From assembly GCA_902543245.1 (NCBI GenBank), contig CACBXQ010000004.1, positions 23,828 through 87,827 of the forward strand: 64,000 nucleotides of DNA, given 5' to 3'. The position numbers were made by a program, and so were the translations under genes. Shown here piece by piece: positions 53,420 through 62,088 of the stretch (positions are counted from its first letter, which is position 1; each line of letters starts with the position of its first letter). The notes under the pieces are model-generated. The model saw only the letters and a list, made by a program, of their open reading frames with translations, was not told where the DNA came from and ran no database searches. Origin of the DNA: an uncultured Pelagibacteraceae bacterium (GTDB taxonomy: Bacteria > Pseudomonadota > Alphaproteobacteria > Pelagibacterales > Pelagibacteraceae).

Positions 53420-55230
53420 TTAAAGGAAAATTTATAGATAATTTGCCTAAGGTTTACGGAATTTACACAGGAGGTTTCCTTGTATTCATAATCTTAATGG
53501 CAATAGCTGAACAAGCTGGAATGACTGCAAAAACAATAGGTATTTGTTTTGTTTCGTTCACAGTAGCTATATACGCAATAATTGGTTATCTATCACGAAC
53601 TCTACAAGTAGACGCCTACTATGTAGCTGGAAGACAAGTTCCAACAGTATTTAACGGAATGGCAACCGCAGCAGACTGGATGTCTGGTGCATCTTTTGTT
53701 GCTATGGCCGGTGGAATTTACTTTAAAGGCTATGGATATATGGCTCTACTAGTTGGATGGACTGGTGGATACGTTTTAGTTGCTTCACTACTAGCTCCGT
53801 ACTTAAGAAAATTTGGATGTTATACAGTTCCAGATTTCGTAGGAACGAGGTATGGTGGTAACGCAGCAAGACTATGTGCAGTATTAGTTTTAACAGTTGC
53901 TTCATTTACATATGTGACAGCACAGATTAATGCAACAGGAACAATTGCTTCTGTAGCATTAGACATTCCATTTGGAATTGCTGTATACGTTGGACTAGCA
54001 AGTATATTACTTTGTTCTATGCTTGGTGGAATGAGAGCAGTAACTTGGACACAGGTTGCTCAATACATTGTATTGATCATAGCTTACTTATTACCTGTAT
54101 TCTGGATCAGTAATAAAATGGGTGCTGGAATATTTCCACATCTAATGTTAGCAGATGAAGTTGCTAGAATTGCTGAACTAGAAGGTCAATTTGGTTTTGT
54201 TAAAAACTCTGCAGCTGATTTAGCAACAGTACCGAAAGGTTTAGCTGGAATTACAAAAGCTCACTCTTCGGTTAATGCAACACCTTGGGCATTTATTTCA
54301 TTAGCGGTTTGTATGATGGCTGGAACAGCTTCATTACCACACGTTATGATGAGATATTTTACAACTCCAAGTGTGAAATCAGCTAGAAGATCAGTAGGTT
54401 GGTCATTATTCTTTATCTTCCTACTTTACTCTTCTGCACCGATGTTAGCTACTTTATCAAAACTATCATTGATGGACCCAACACTTCCAACTGGAATTAT
54501 TGGTAAATCAATTGCAGATGTTCAAGCAATAGATTGGTATCAAAACTGGAACCAAGCAAACTTAATGTTCATCAGCGACTTTAACGGAAATGGAACTCTT
54601 GAATTAAACGAGTTTTTCATGGGTGGTAAAGCTGTTGTATTAGCAACGCCGGAAATTGCTGGATTACCATATGTAATTTCAGGTCTTGTTGCTGCAGGAG
54701 GTATGGCTGCTGCCATGTCAACTGCTGATGGTCTAGTTTTAGCAATCGCGAATGCTTTATCTCATGACTTGTACTACAAGATCATTGATCCTAAAGCTGA
54801 GACAGCTAAGAGATTAGTTGTTGCAAGGGTATTACTTGTAATAATTGGTTTTGCAGGAGCTACTATCGCAGCATTAGAGATACAAGGTATCTTAGGTTCG
54901 GTTATCTGGGCGTTTGACTTTGCGATGTCAGGATTGTTCTTCCCACTTGTCTTAGGAGTATGGTGGAAGAGAGCAAACGGACCAGGAGCAGTAGCAGGAA
55001 TGTTATTAGGTCTTGCATCTGGAACAGCTTACCTGATTTGGGTAAGAACTGGTGGAGCAGGATTCTGGGGTATAACTCAACTTACTTTCGGAATTGTTGG
55101 TTCGTTAGTAAGTTTAGTTGCAATGGTTGTAGTAAGTTTAATGACTGCAGCACCAGACTCAGCTACTCAAAAAATGGTTGACGAAGTTAGAGTACCAAGT
55201 GGTAAAACAGTACTTGGAAAACAACACTAA
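53416..55230 (+). CDS. Sodium:solute symporter, VC2705/ActP-like (probable acetate or other carboxylate)
   Basis: A 604-residue SSS-family transporter with about 13 helices. Family parts: YYVAGRQVPTVFNGMATAADWMSGASFVAMAGGIY, FVGTRYGGNAARLCAV, PHVMMRYFTTPSVKSARRSVGW, and MAAAMSTADGLVLAIANALSHDLYYK. A periplasmic or loop insertion at 388-399 fits the EF-hand consensus (D-x-N-x-N-G-x-L-x-x-x-E), so it may bind calcium. acs upstream and DUF4212 beside it point to acetate as substrate, unproven. A palindromic terminator follows. Confidence 0.92.
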   Translation: MIKGKFIDNLPKVYGIYTGGFLVFIILMAIAEQAGMTAKTIGICFVSFTVAIYAIIGYLSRTLQVDAYYVAGRQVPTVFNGMATAADWMSGASFVAMAGGIYFKGYGYMALLVGWTGGYVLVASLLAPYLRKFGCYTVPDFVGTRYGGNAARLCAVLVLTVASFTYVTAQINATGTIASVALDIPFGIAVYVGLASILLCSMLGGMRAVTWTQVAQYIVLIIAYLLPVFWISNKMGAGIFPHLMLADEVARIAELEGQFGFVKNSAADLATVPKGLAGITKAHSSVNATPWAFISLAVCMMAGTASLPHVMMRYFTTPSVKSARRSVGWSLFFIFLLYSSAPMLATLSKLSLMDPTLPTGIIGKSIADVQAIDWYQNWNQANLMFISDFNGNGTLELNEFFMGGKAVVLATPEIAGLPYVISGLVAAGGMAAAMSTADGLVLAIANALSHDLYYKIIDPKAETAKRLVVARVLLVIIGFAGATIAALEIQGILGSVIWAFDFAMSGLFFPLVLGVWWKRANGPGAVAGMLLGLASGTAYLIWVRTGGAGFWGITQLTFGIVGSLVSLVAMVVVSLMTAAPDSATQKMVDEVRVPSGKTVLGKQH

Positions 55231-55239
55231 GTAACTTTA

Positions 55240-55271
55240 TTTAAAGGGGCGAAAATTTTCGCCCCTTTAAA
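55240..55271 (+). terminator. Palindromic terminator after the symporter
   Basis: TTTAAAGGGGCGAAAA (55240-55255) and its exact reverse complement (55256-55271) make a 32-base perfect palindrome with an A/T-rich centre; in RNA it folds to a GC stem ending in A/U. It lies 9 bases after the symporter stop and 21 bases before the next start. The symmetry means it could act in both directions. One of only two strong intrinsic terminators in the window. Confidence 0.88.
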
Positions 55272-55292
55272 ATTCTAAAATCTTTAAAACTT

Positions 55293-55643
55293 ATGTCTGC
55301 AAATTTTCATCCACTAATATACATAATCGATTATATATTAGGGATGATTATGTGGACTTTAATCGGCAGAGTTGCAATGAATATATTTCAGAAAGAGGAC
55401 TCAGGTTTTTTCTTTATGAAAATTTTTGTAAAAATAACAAATCCATTAATTAGTATTTTTAAGCCTATCACTCCACAATTTATTATCAGACCTCTAGTTC
55501 CCTTATATGTTGCATGGTTTTTTTATATGATTAGATTTTATTTGATGCCTTATCTAATGGGCTATTCTGTCATGGGAATGCTATCTTTTCCTCTAGAAAG
55601 TGAAATAGCTAGAGAAATATATCGAATTTTTAGTAAAAATTAA
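55293..55643 (+). CDS. YggT-like membrane protein
   Basis: A 116-residue membrane protein with two or three hydrophobic segments (about 5-28, 66-90, 92-105). The central KIFVKITNPLISIFKPITPQFIIRPLVPLYVAWFFYMIRFY resembles the YggT block (TxPxLxxxRxxxP) but is divergent. Function unknown; a YggT family member is also at 45.9 kb. It is downstream of the terminator and upstream of rpe. Confidence 0.7.
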   Translation: MSANFHPLIYIIDYILGMIMWTLIGRVAMNIFQKEDSGFFFMKIFVKITNPLISIFKPITPQFIIRPLVPLYVAWFFYMIRFYLMPYLMGYSVMGMLSFPLESEIAREIYRIFSKN

Positions 55644-55685
55644 TTCAAATTAAAAAATAAAATTGATACTAGTAATAAGTAATCA

Positions 55686-56345
55686 ATGAAAAAAATTAAA
55701 ATATCACCTTCTATTCTTTCCGCAGATTTTAGCAATCTTAGAAATGAAATAAAAAGACTACAAACCGGTGGAGCAGATCTGATACACGTAGATGTAATGG
55801 ATGGGCATTTCGTGCCTAATTTAACAATTGGTCCACCAGTGATAAGTGCACTAAGAAAATACACAAAAGTCCCATTTGATGTACACTTAATGATATCTCC
55901 AGTTCACAAATATATTAAAGATTATGCTTTAGCTGGCGCTGATATAATAACAATACATCCTGAGGCAACTAAAAATTTAAGTAGTTCAATTAAATTAATT
56001 AAAAAATTAAAAAAAAAAGTTGGACTGTCACTTAATCCTAATACCAAAATAGATGTAATTAAAAAATATCTTAAATCAATAGATCTAGTTCTAATTATGA
56101 GTGTTTATCCAGGCTTTGGTGGGCAGAAATTTATAGTCAGGACCTTGGATAAAATTAAAAAATTAAACAAAATTAAAAATGAAAAGAGTCTTAAATTTGA
56201 TATTGAAGTAGATGGGGGAATTAATTTTCAAAATTCTAAAGATGTCATAAACGCAGGTGCCAATATTTTGGTTTCTGGAACAACAATTTTTAAAGATAAC
56301 AATGGTAATATTAAAAAGAATATAAAGAAACTTAAATTAGCTTAA
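55686..56345 (+). CDS. rpe: Ribulose-phosphate 3-epimerase
   Basis: Interconverts ribulose-5-phosphate and xylulose-5-phosphate in the pentose phosphate pathway. The 219 residues form a TIM barrel with ISPSILSADFSNL, HVDVMDGHFVPNLTIGP (metal histidine and aspartate), FDVHLMI, MSVYPGFGGQKF and DGGINFQNS with the second catalytic aspartate. It starts 42 bases after the YggT-like gene and is nine bases from the heparinase-like gene. Confidence 0.97.
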   Translation: MKKIKISPSILSADFSNLRNEIKRLQTGGADLIHVDVMDGHFVPNLTIGPPVISALRKYTKVPFDVHLMISPVHKYIKDYALAGADIITIHPEATKNLSSSIKLIKKLKKKVGLSLNPNTKIDVIKKYLKSIDLVLIMSVYPGFGGQKFIVRTLDKIKKLNKIKNEKSLKFDIEVDGGINFQNSKDVINAGANILVSGTTIFKDNNGNIKKNIKKLKLA

Positions 56346-56353
56346 TTTAGTTA

Positions 56354-57976
56354 ATGATAAATAAAAAAACATTTAATTTCTTAAACCAATTTAACTCTTT
56401 TTTTAACAATATTTTTAGAGATTTTTACCTTAATTCAAAATTTTATAACAACAAGATTTCCAAAATAACAAATAGGACCTTAGAATATAAACCAAGTCTT
56501 AATCTCTTGGATTGTATAATTAATCAAGAAAATAAAAAAACAAAAGTTGAAGAACTTTATTTAAATTCAATTTGGGACTATAAAAATTCTAATACAAATT
56601 CTGAAAAAAAACTTCATAGTTTTTTTTGGTTATTTAGTCTTGATTTAAAGTCATCAAAAAATATTACACAGAGTGTAATTTTAAATTGGATTAAAAAGAA
56701 TGAAACTTATGAAAAAAATAAATGGGAAATTGATACACTTTCAAAAAGAGTAATATCTTGGATATCTTCTGCAAAATTAACTTACGAAGATAGTGATGAT
56801 AATTATAAGTATAGATTTAATTCAATGATCCAAAAACAAATCAATCATCTTATCTATGAAATTAATAAATCAAAGTGGGTAGATGATAAAATGATTGGAT
56901 GTGCTGCCATAATTCTTGCTGGACTTGCATACAATGAAAAAGATAAATATTTAACCTTTGGTCTAAATTTATTGAAAAAAATTATTAATATTTCATTTGA
57001 TAAAGAAGGTTTCCCAAAAACAAGAAATATACAACAACTTATATTTTATTTGAAATACTTTGTATTAATAAGAGAATGGCTAAAAGAATCACAGGTGAAT
57101 ATACCTGGGTATTTAGATGAAATAATATTTTATCAGGGAAATTCATATAATCTATTTTGTGAAGAAAATGATAACAGTTTTTTATTTAATGGGAATAATC
57201 TATTTAAATTTAAAGAGTTAAGTAAATATTTATCAAATCATGGATATAAATTTTCGAATAATACGAATGAAATAGGAGGTTATGCAATTTTAAAAAATAA
57301 AAAGAATGCAGTTATTATGGATATTGGACCTTCTCCAGATAGACAATTCTCAAAGAACTACCAGAGTGGAGCGCTATCTTTTGAAATTTTATCAAATAAT
57401 TATAAATTAATATCTAATTCAGGTTACTTCAAAAAAAAAAATCATAAATTAAATTCTATATCAAGATCATCTGCAGCTCAAAGTACTTTAATAATTGATA
57501 ATCATTCATCCTGTAAAATAGATACAGTAAGTCATGAAGTTAAACAGGGATTAAGAATAATAAATAAAAAAGTCAAACAAGAAAAAAACTATTGGAAAAT
57601 TGTTTCATCTCATGATGGTTACTTAAAAAGATATGGTGTTATCCATGAGAGAAAGATTGAATTTTTTGTAAAAGATAAAAAATTTGTTGGTCACGACACA
57701 TTATTTAAAAAAAGAAATCAAAAAAAAAATAATTTTGAAATAAGATTTCATATTTTGCCAGAAACTAAAATAATGAAAACTCAAGATGAAAAATCAATTT
57801 TAATTGATTTAAATGGAGAAGGATGGCGATTTTCTTGCCCAGGTCACTTGATTCATATTGAAACTGGACTATATTTTGGTAGGAAAAACACATTCACTGA
57901 AAACCAAAATTTTTTTATTTCTGGGATAACGTCTAATGAAGATCAAATTATAAAATGGGAATTAAATAAAATTTAA
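56354..57976 (+). CDS. Heparinase II/III family protein
   Basis: A 540-residue protein with an N-terminal helical toroid part (about 1-260) and a C-terminal beta-sandwich region that begins near GGYAILKNKKNAVIMDIGPSPD, a conserved heparinase II/III-like segment. HISRSSAAQSTLIIDNHSS-like residues with serine-alanine follow, then CPGHLIHIETGLYFG near the end. Members are often polysaccharide lyases, but in alphaproteobacteria this gene sits invariably just before purH, so a role in cell envelope glycan is a guess. No signal peptide is seen. It shares a base with purH. Confidence 0.88.
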   Translation: MINKKTFNFLNQFNSFFNNIFRDFYLNSKFYNNKISKITNRTLEYKPSLNLLDCIINQENKKTKVEELYLNSIWDYKNSNTNSEKKLHSFFWLFSLDLKSSKNITQSVILNWIKKNETYEKNKWEIDTLSKRVISWISSAKLTYEDSDDNYKYRFNSMIQKQINHLIYEINKSKWVDDKMIGCAAIILAGLAYNEKDKYLTFGLNLLKKIINISFDKEGFPKTRNIQQLIFYLKYFVLIREWLKESQVNIPGYLDEIIFYQGNSYNLFCEENDNSFLFNGNNLFKFKELSKYLSNHGYKFSNNTNEIGGYAILKNKKNAVIMDIGPSPDRQFSKNYQSGALSFEILSNNYKLISNSGYFKKKNHKLNSISRSSAAQSTLIIDNHSSCKIDTVSHEVKQGLRIINKKVKQEKNYWKIVSSHDGYLKRYGVIHERKIEFFVKDKKFVGHDTLFKKRNQKKNNFEIRFHILPETKIMKTQDEKSILIDLNGEGWRFSCPGHLIHIETGLYFGRKNTFTENQNFFISGITSNEDQIIKWELNKI

Positions 57977-59514
57977 TGAAAAAAATAAAAAGAGCTTTAA
58001 TTTCTGTTTCAAATAAACAAAATTTAAAAAAATTATTAAGTACTCTTAAAAAATATAATGTGGAAATTATTAGCTCTGGTGGAACTTTTAAAGAAATCAA
58101 AAAACTGGGTTATAAATGTATTGAAGTATCTAATTATACAAACTCACCAGAAATATTAGGTGGCAGAGTAAAGACACTTCATCCAAAAATTCACGGTGGA
58201 ATACTTAATATAAGAAGTAACAAAACTCATCAGAAAGATATTAAGGAAAATGAATTTGGAAAGATTGATTTAGTAATTGTAAATTTCTACCCTTTTGAAA
58301 AAATAATTCAGTCATCAAATAACCATGATAAGATTATAGAAAATATTGATATTGGCGGTCCAACATTAGTTAGATCAGCAGCAAAAAACTTTAAGTATGT
58401 TACTGTCATAACCAATCCTGATCAATATTCAGAACTAATCAAACAGATGAGATTTCTAAACGGAAGTACCTCTTTTGAATTTAGAAAAAAACTTTCAAGT
58501 GAAGCATTTTCAGATACAAGTTACTACGACTCACTTATATCAAATTATTTTAATAAAATTAATGGTATTGAATTTCCAAAGAAAAAGGTTATTGGCTCAA
58601 AAATAATAGATAAATTTAGATATGGAGAAAATCCACATCAACAGGGTGCCCTATATTCAAGCTCTGATAATTTTAAACTAAAACAACTAAATGGAAAAAA
58701 GTTAAGTTATAATAATTACAACGATATATTTGCTGCACTTGAAATAAGCAAATCTCTTCCAAAAAATACTGGCACTGTAATTATAAAACATACAAATCCT
58801 TGTGGTGTATCTATAATTAAAGATAAATTAAAAAGCTTTTTAGGAGCTTTTAAGTGTGATCCTAAAAGCGCATTTGGAGGCATAGTCTCATGTAACTTTA
58901 TTATGAGTAAAAAAGTTGCATTAGAAGTTCAAAAAATATTTCTAGAGGTAATTATTGCTAATGGTTATGATAAAGAAGCATTAAAAATTTTAAAAAGGAA
59001 AAAAAATTTACGAATAATAGATGCTAAAGATTATAAACCAGTTGAAACTAAAAGTTTTGTCTCAAACTTAGATTCTACATTACATCAATCAATAGATAAT
59101 ATAATATTTAATAAAAATAATTTTAAAATTGTTTCAAAGGTTAAACCAAGCTCTACACAATTTAGAGATTTAATTTTTGCTTTCAATATATGCAGATTTG
59201 TAAAATCTAATGCAATTGTATTAGCAAAAGAATTGAATACTCTTGGGATTGGTTCAGGTCAACCAAGTAGACTAGATAGTTGTAAAATTGCAGTAGATAA
59301 AATGAATAAATTTCAATCAAAAAATATCCATGATATTGTTGCTGCCTCAGATGCTTTTTTTCCTTTTGTAGATGGAATAGAAAAATTAGTTCAAGCTGGA
59401 GCTACAGCAATTGTACAACCTTATGGATCTATAAGAGACAAAGAAATAATTAAATTTGCAAATCAGACTAAGGTTGCTCTTGTTTTTTCAAAAACAAGAC
59501 ATTTTAAGCACTAA
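57976..59514 (+). CDS. purH: Bifunctional AICAR transformylase/IMP cyclohydrolase
   Basis: Last two steps of IMP synthesis; uses 10-formyl-THF made by FolD. The 512 residues start with IKRALISVSNKQNLKKLL, contain SSGGTFKEIK, GGRVKTLHPKIHGGI, IDIGGPTLVRSAAKN, RYGENPHQQGALY, KHTNPCGVSI, AFGGIVSCN and the end SDAFFPFVDGIEKLVQAGATAIVQPYGSIRDKE. The stop overlaps that of phhB (CTAA). Confidence 0.97.
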   Translation: MKKIKRALISVSNKQNLKKLLSTLKKYNVEIISSGGTFKEIKKLGYKCIEVSNYTNSPEILGGRVKTLHPKIHGGILNIRSNKTHQKDIKENEFGKIDLVIVNFYPFEKIIQSSNNHDKIIENIDIGGPTLVRSAAKNFKYVTVITNPDQYSELIKQMRFLNGSTSFEFRKKLSSEAFSDTSYYDSLISNYFNKINGIEFPKKKVIGSKIIDKFRYGENPHQQGALYSSSDNFKLKQLNGKKLSYNNYNDIFAALEISKSLPKNTGTVIIKHTNPCGVSIIKDKLKSFLGAFKCDPKSAFGGIVSCNFIMSKKVALEVQKIFLEVIIANGYDKEALKILKRKKNLRIIDAKDYKPVETKSFVSNLDSTLHQSIDNIIFNKNNFKIVSKVKPSSTQFRDLIFAFNICRFVKSNAIVLAKELNTLGIGSGQPSRLDSCKIAVDKMNKFQSKNIHDIVAASDAFFPFVDGIEKLVQAGATAIVQPYGSIRDKEIIKFANQTKVALVFSKTRHFKH

Positions 59515-59849
59515 ATAATTTTATCAATTTTTGCAGCTAAAACAAAATCACTTTCATGAAGACCCCTTATTGCATGTGTAAAAATCTTTATCTTTGCATA
59601 ACCCCATCCAAACCATATATCTGGATGATGACCTTCTTCTTCAGCTAAATTTCCAACCTTATTCACAAAATTTTGGCTATCAACGAAATTTTCAAACTTA
59701 AATTCTTTAATTAAATAGTAAATTTTATCTTCATTTGATTTTACATCCCAACCATCAACTTTTTTTAAATATTTATGTATTTCGGTAGTATCAAAACTTG
59801 GAATACCACCTTCGCAAGGAATACATTTTTTATCTGCTAAATCACTCAT
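59511..59849 (-). CDS. phhB: 4a-hydroxytetrahydrobiopterin dehydratase
   Basis: Recycles the pterin cofactor after aromatic hydroxylation; also called PCD/DCoH. The 112-residue protein (ATG 59849) shows the active-site pattern EEEGHHPDIWFGWGYAKIKIFTH. An open frame continues 25 codons upstream but this lies inside tRNA-Gly, so it is not coding. AGGAAA sits before the ATG. No phenylalanine hydroxylase is seen in the window, so a general pterin or other role is possible. Confidence 0.93.
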   Translation of the reverse strand: MSDLADKKCIPCEGGIPSFDTTEIHKYLKKVDGWDVKSNEDKIYYLIKEFKFENFVDSQNFVNKVGNLAEEEGHHPDIWFGWGYAKIKIFTHAIRGLHESDFVLAAKIDKII

Positions 59850-59863
59850 AATTTTCCTATTCT

Positions 59864-59938
59864 TGGAGCGGGCAATGGGACTCGAACCCACGACCTTCTC
59901 GTTGGCAACGAGACGCTCTACCACTGAGCTATGCCCGC
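59864..59938 (-). tRNA. tRNA-Gly (GCC)
   Basis: The full cloverleaf can be read on the minus strand: acceptor GCGGGCA/TGCCCGC, D stem GCTC/GAGC, anticodon stem TCTCG/CGAGA with loop TTGCCAA (anticodon GCC, which reads GGC and GGU), T stem GTGGG/CCCAT with TTCGAAT loop, discriminator T, and an encoded CCA at 59866-59864. The 5' end is 13 bases after the sulfotransferase stop and the 3' end is 14 bases before phhB. Confidence 0.97.
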
Positions 59939-59950
59939 ATTTATTTATGT

Positions 59951-59978
59951 ATTATAGATCAAGGTTTTTTAAAGGCAA
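59951..59978 (-). promoter_or_regulatory. tRNA-Gly promoter overlapping an upstream stop codon
   Basis: Minus strand: TTGCCT (59978-59973), 16-base spacer, TATAAT (59956-59951). The -10 box contains the TAA stop of the sulfotransferase gene. Transcription would start about 6 bases before the tRNA 5' end. The same transcript could continue into phhB. Confidence 0.65.
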
Positions 59979-61415
59979 AGGGGAATCTTTGAAATAATGT
60001 CTATAAGGTTCAAATCTTTTTTTATTATACTTATAAATTTGTTTTCTTATTTGAATATTACTGGCTGTTTTGGATAACAAATCTTCTCTTTTATAAAAAT
60101 CTAATACTTTTTCACTCCACACTATATTACAAAACGATAATAATTTTTTTGAAATGGTTTCTGGATCGTTTGTTAGTTCTTCAAGATCAATAGTAAGTAT
60201 TTTATCAGGAAATTTTTTTTTATAAATATCAAGAAAACTATTATGATTATGAATATATTTAATTATATCTTCTAATGAATGTGACCATGCTAATTGTGAA
60301 AAAAATTGCTGATAAATAGCTATTAAATTATCAAATTTATTCCTTTGACAATTTATTATTTTAGAGTCTGGAAAAATATTGAATATAAGATCAGCAAAAA
60401 AAATATTTTCCAAAGATTTATCGATAAATAAATTTTTACCTAAATTTAACTTTTCATATAATCTAATAACCTCCTTCTCGTAATCATCCATACTAATTTC
60501 AAAATCAGAATTTATGCTTTCGTTATTAAATAATTGGTTTCCTTTTATATTTACCAAAGCTTTGTTAATTACAGCGGTTTCACCTCCATTCATAATATTC
60601 TTGCTAGCTGAACAAACAATACTTTCCACTAAAGTAGTGCCTGACCTAGGCAAGCCTATAACAAAGATAGGAGATATATCATTTTTTATTTTGTTTGACC
60701 TTGTAAATTTTATATTCTTTAAAATAGTAGGGATAGTTTCAAGCCAATACTTTTTAATTAATTCATTATTTACATTTGATTTATAAAAATATTGATGACC
60801 TTTTGATAAAAAATCAAACTCTTTAATAATATTTTTTTTATCTCTTTCATTTTTAGCAAGTAAAAAATATCCATTAGATTTGCTTAGATCTGATAACTTT
60901 TTGTTAATTTCAAGTTGTTTCGTAATGAATTCTATATCAGAGTCTTTAATTATGTCATCTTCAATACGATTTAATTTATAATAATATTCAAACTTAAATT
61001 TATCTAGTTTTATTGACTTAATATAAAATTTTTTAGCTTCATTTAGTTTTCCTATTTGTTCAAACATAGTAGCTAAATTAAAAACTGGAGTGCTATATTT
61101 TGGATTTGTGGTAGATGATTTTTGATAATATTTTATTGCTTCTTTTATCTGATTATTTTTTGAGTAAACATTACCTAAATTATTTAAGGCAACATGATTA
61201 TTAGGATTAATTTTGATTGCTTTCTTCAAATAAATTTTTGACTTAACTAAATTATTTTTTTGTGCGTATATCTGAGCAATTGTTAATAGAATATTAGAAC
61301 TTTTCTTATCTTTTTTTGATAATTCTAGAAAAATATTAAGTGCGTCATCTAATCTATTTTTTTTAATTAATTCCTGACCTTTGTTATAAAAATCTGCAAT
61401 ATTTGGTGTTTTCAT
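59952..61415 (-). CDS. TPR-repeat sulfotransferase
   Basis: A 487-residue protein with several TPR units in residues 1-170 (such as NPNNHVALNNLGNVYSKNNQ, a typical 34-residue pattern) and a C-terminal sulfotransferase domain whose PAPS 5'-phosphosulfate loop reads FVIGLPRSGTTLVES, with CQRNKFDNLIAIYQQFFSQ for the 3' phosphate. It would transfer sulfate from PAPS to an unknown acceptor, perhaps protein or carbohydrate; TPRs would hold a partner. Divergent from the LON gene with 27 bases between starts. SAR11 cannot reduce sulfate but can possess PAPS-type sulfotransferases; this is a general remark about the family. Confidence 0.88.
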   Translation of the reverse strand: MKTPNIADFYNKGQELIKKNRLDDALNIFLELSKKDKKSSNILLTIAQIYAQKNNLVKSKIYLKKAIKINPNNHVALNNLGNVYSKNNQIKEAIKYYQKSSTTNPKYSTPVFNLATMFEQIGKLNEAKKFYIKSIKLDKFKFEYYYKLNRIEDDIIKDSDIEFITKQLEINKKLSDLSKSNGYFLLAKNERDKKNIIKEFDFLSKGHQYFYKSNVNNELIKKYWLETIPTILKNIKFTRSNKIKNDISPIFVIGLPRSGTTLVESIVCSASKNIMNGGETAVINKALVNIKGNQLFNNESINSDFEISMDDYEKEVIRLYEKLNLGKNLFIDKSLENIFFADLIFNIFPDSKIINCQRNKFDNLIAIYQQFFSQLAWSHSLEDIIKYIHNHNSFLDIYKKKFPDKILTIDLEELTNDPETISKKLLSFCNIVWSEKVLDFYKREDLLSKTASNIQIRKQIYKYNKKRFEPYRHYFKDSPLPLKNLDL

Positions 61416-61442
61416 TAATTTTTTTTTAATTATAATTAGTTA

Positions 61443-62087
61443 ATGAATAATAAAACTGATTTACCAAAAATAATACCAATTTTTCCCTTAAGTAATTTTA
61501 TTTTTTTTCCTAATTCCTCAATACCACTAAACATATTTGAAAAAAGGTACATTCAAATGGTAGATGAAAGTATGAAAAAAGATCGTGTCATTGGAATGAT
61601 ACAACCAAAAAAAACTTTTATAGGTGAAATTCCAAATTTATATTCTGTTGGTTCTTTGGGTAAAATTACCAATTTTAAGGAAACTAAAGATGGGAGGTAT
61701 CTTATAACATTAGATGGAATATCTAGATTTAGAATTTCAAATGAAGTTGAAAATTCCAAACTTTACAGGGAATGTGAGGTTAAATATGACGAATTTAAAA
61801 GTGACTTATTAGTTAATAATAAAAAAGATGAAAACAATAATCTTGATAAAATTTTTAATGATTTAAAATTATTATTTCAAAAACAAGGATATATGATTGA
61901 TTGGGAAAATCTTAAAAATCAAAGTTTTGACAAAACTATTAATACAATATCTATGGCTTCGCCTTTTTCTCTTGAAGAAAAACAAGTTTTATTAGAAGCA
62001 AATGACTCCTATAATCGGAAGGAAAAATTAGAGCAAATACTTGTTACTTACCTTACAGATCATTCAAATATTACCACATTACAATAA
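61443..62087 (+). CDS. LON substrate-binding domain protein
   Basis: A 214-residue protein made of the Lon N-terminal domain alone, without ATPase or protease parts: start IIPIFPLSNFIFFPNSSIPLNIFEKRYIQMVDE, RVIGMIQP, GSLGKITNFKETKDGRYLITLDGISRFRI. This stand-alone type is common in alphaproteobacteria (next to a thioredoxin or UbiH) and may bind unfolded protein. Its stop is one base from ubiH-like gene stop. Confidence 0.9.
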   Translation: MNNKTDLPKIIPIFPLSNFIFFPNSSIPLNIFEKRYIQMVDESMKKDRVIGMIQPKKTFIGEIPNLYSVGSLGKITNFKETKDGRYLITLDGISRFRISNEVENSKLYRECEVKYDEFKSDLLVNNKKDENNNLDKIFNDLKLLFQKQGYMIDWENLKNQSFDKTINTISMASPFSLEEKQVLLEANDSYNRKEKLEQILVTYLTDHSNITTLQ

Positions 62088-62088
62088 T

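Noticed and set aside
59850-59924. N-terminal extension of phhB by 25 codons
   Set aside because: The extension lies inside tRNA-Gly; a better ATG with a ribosome site follows at 59849.
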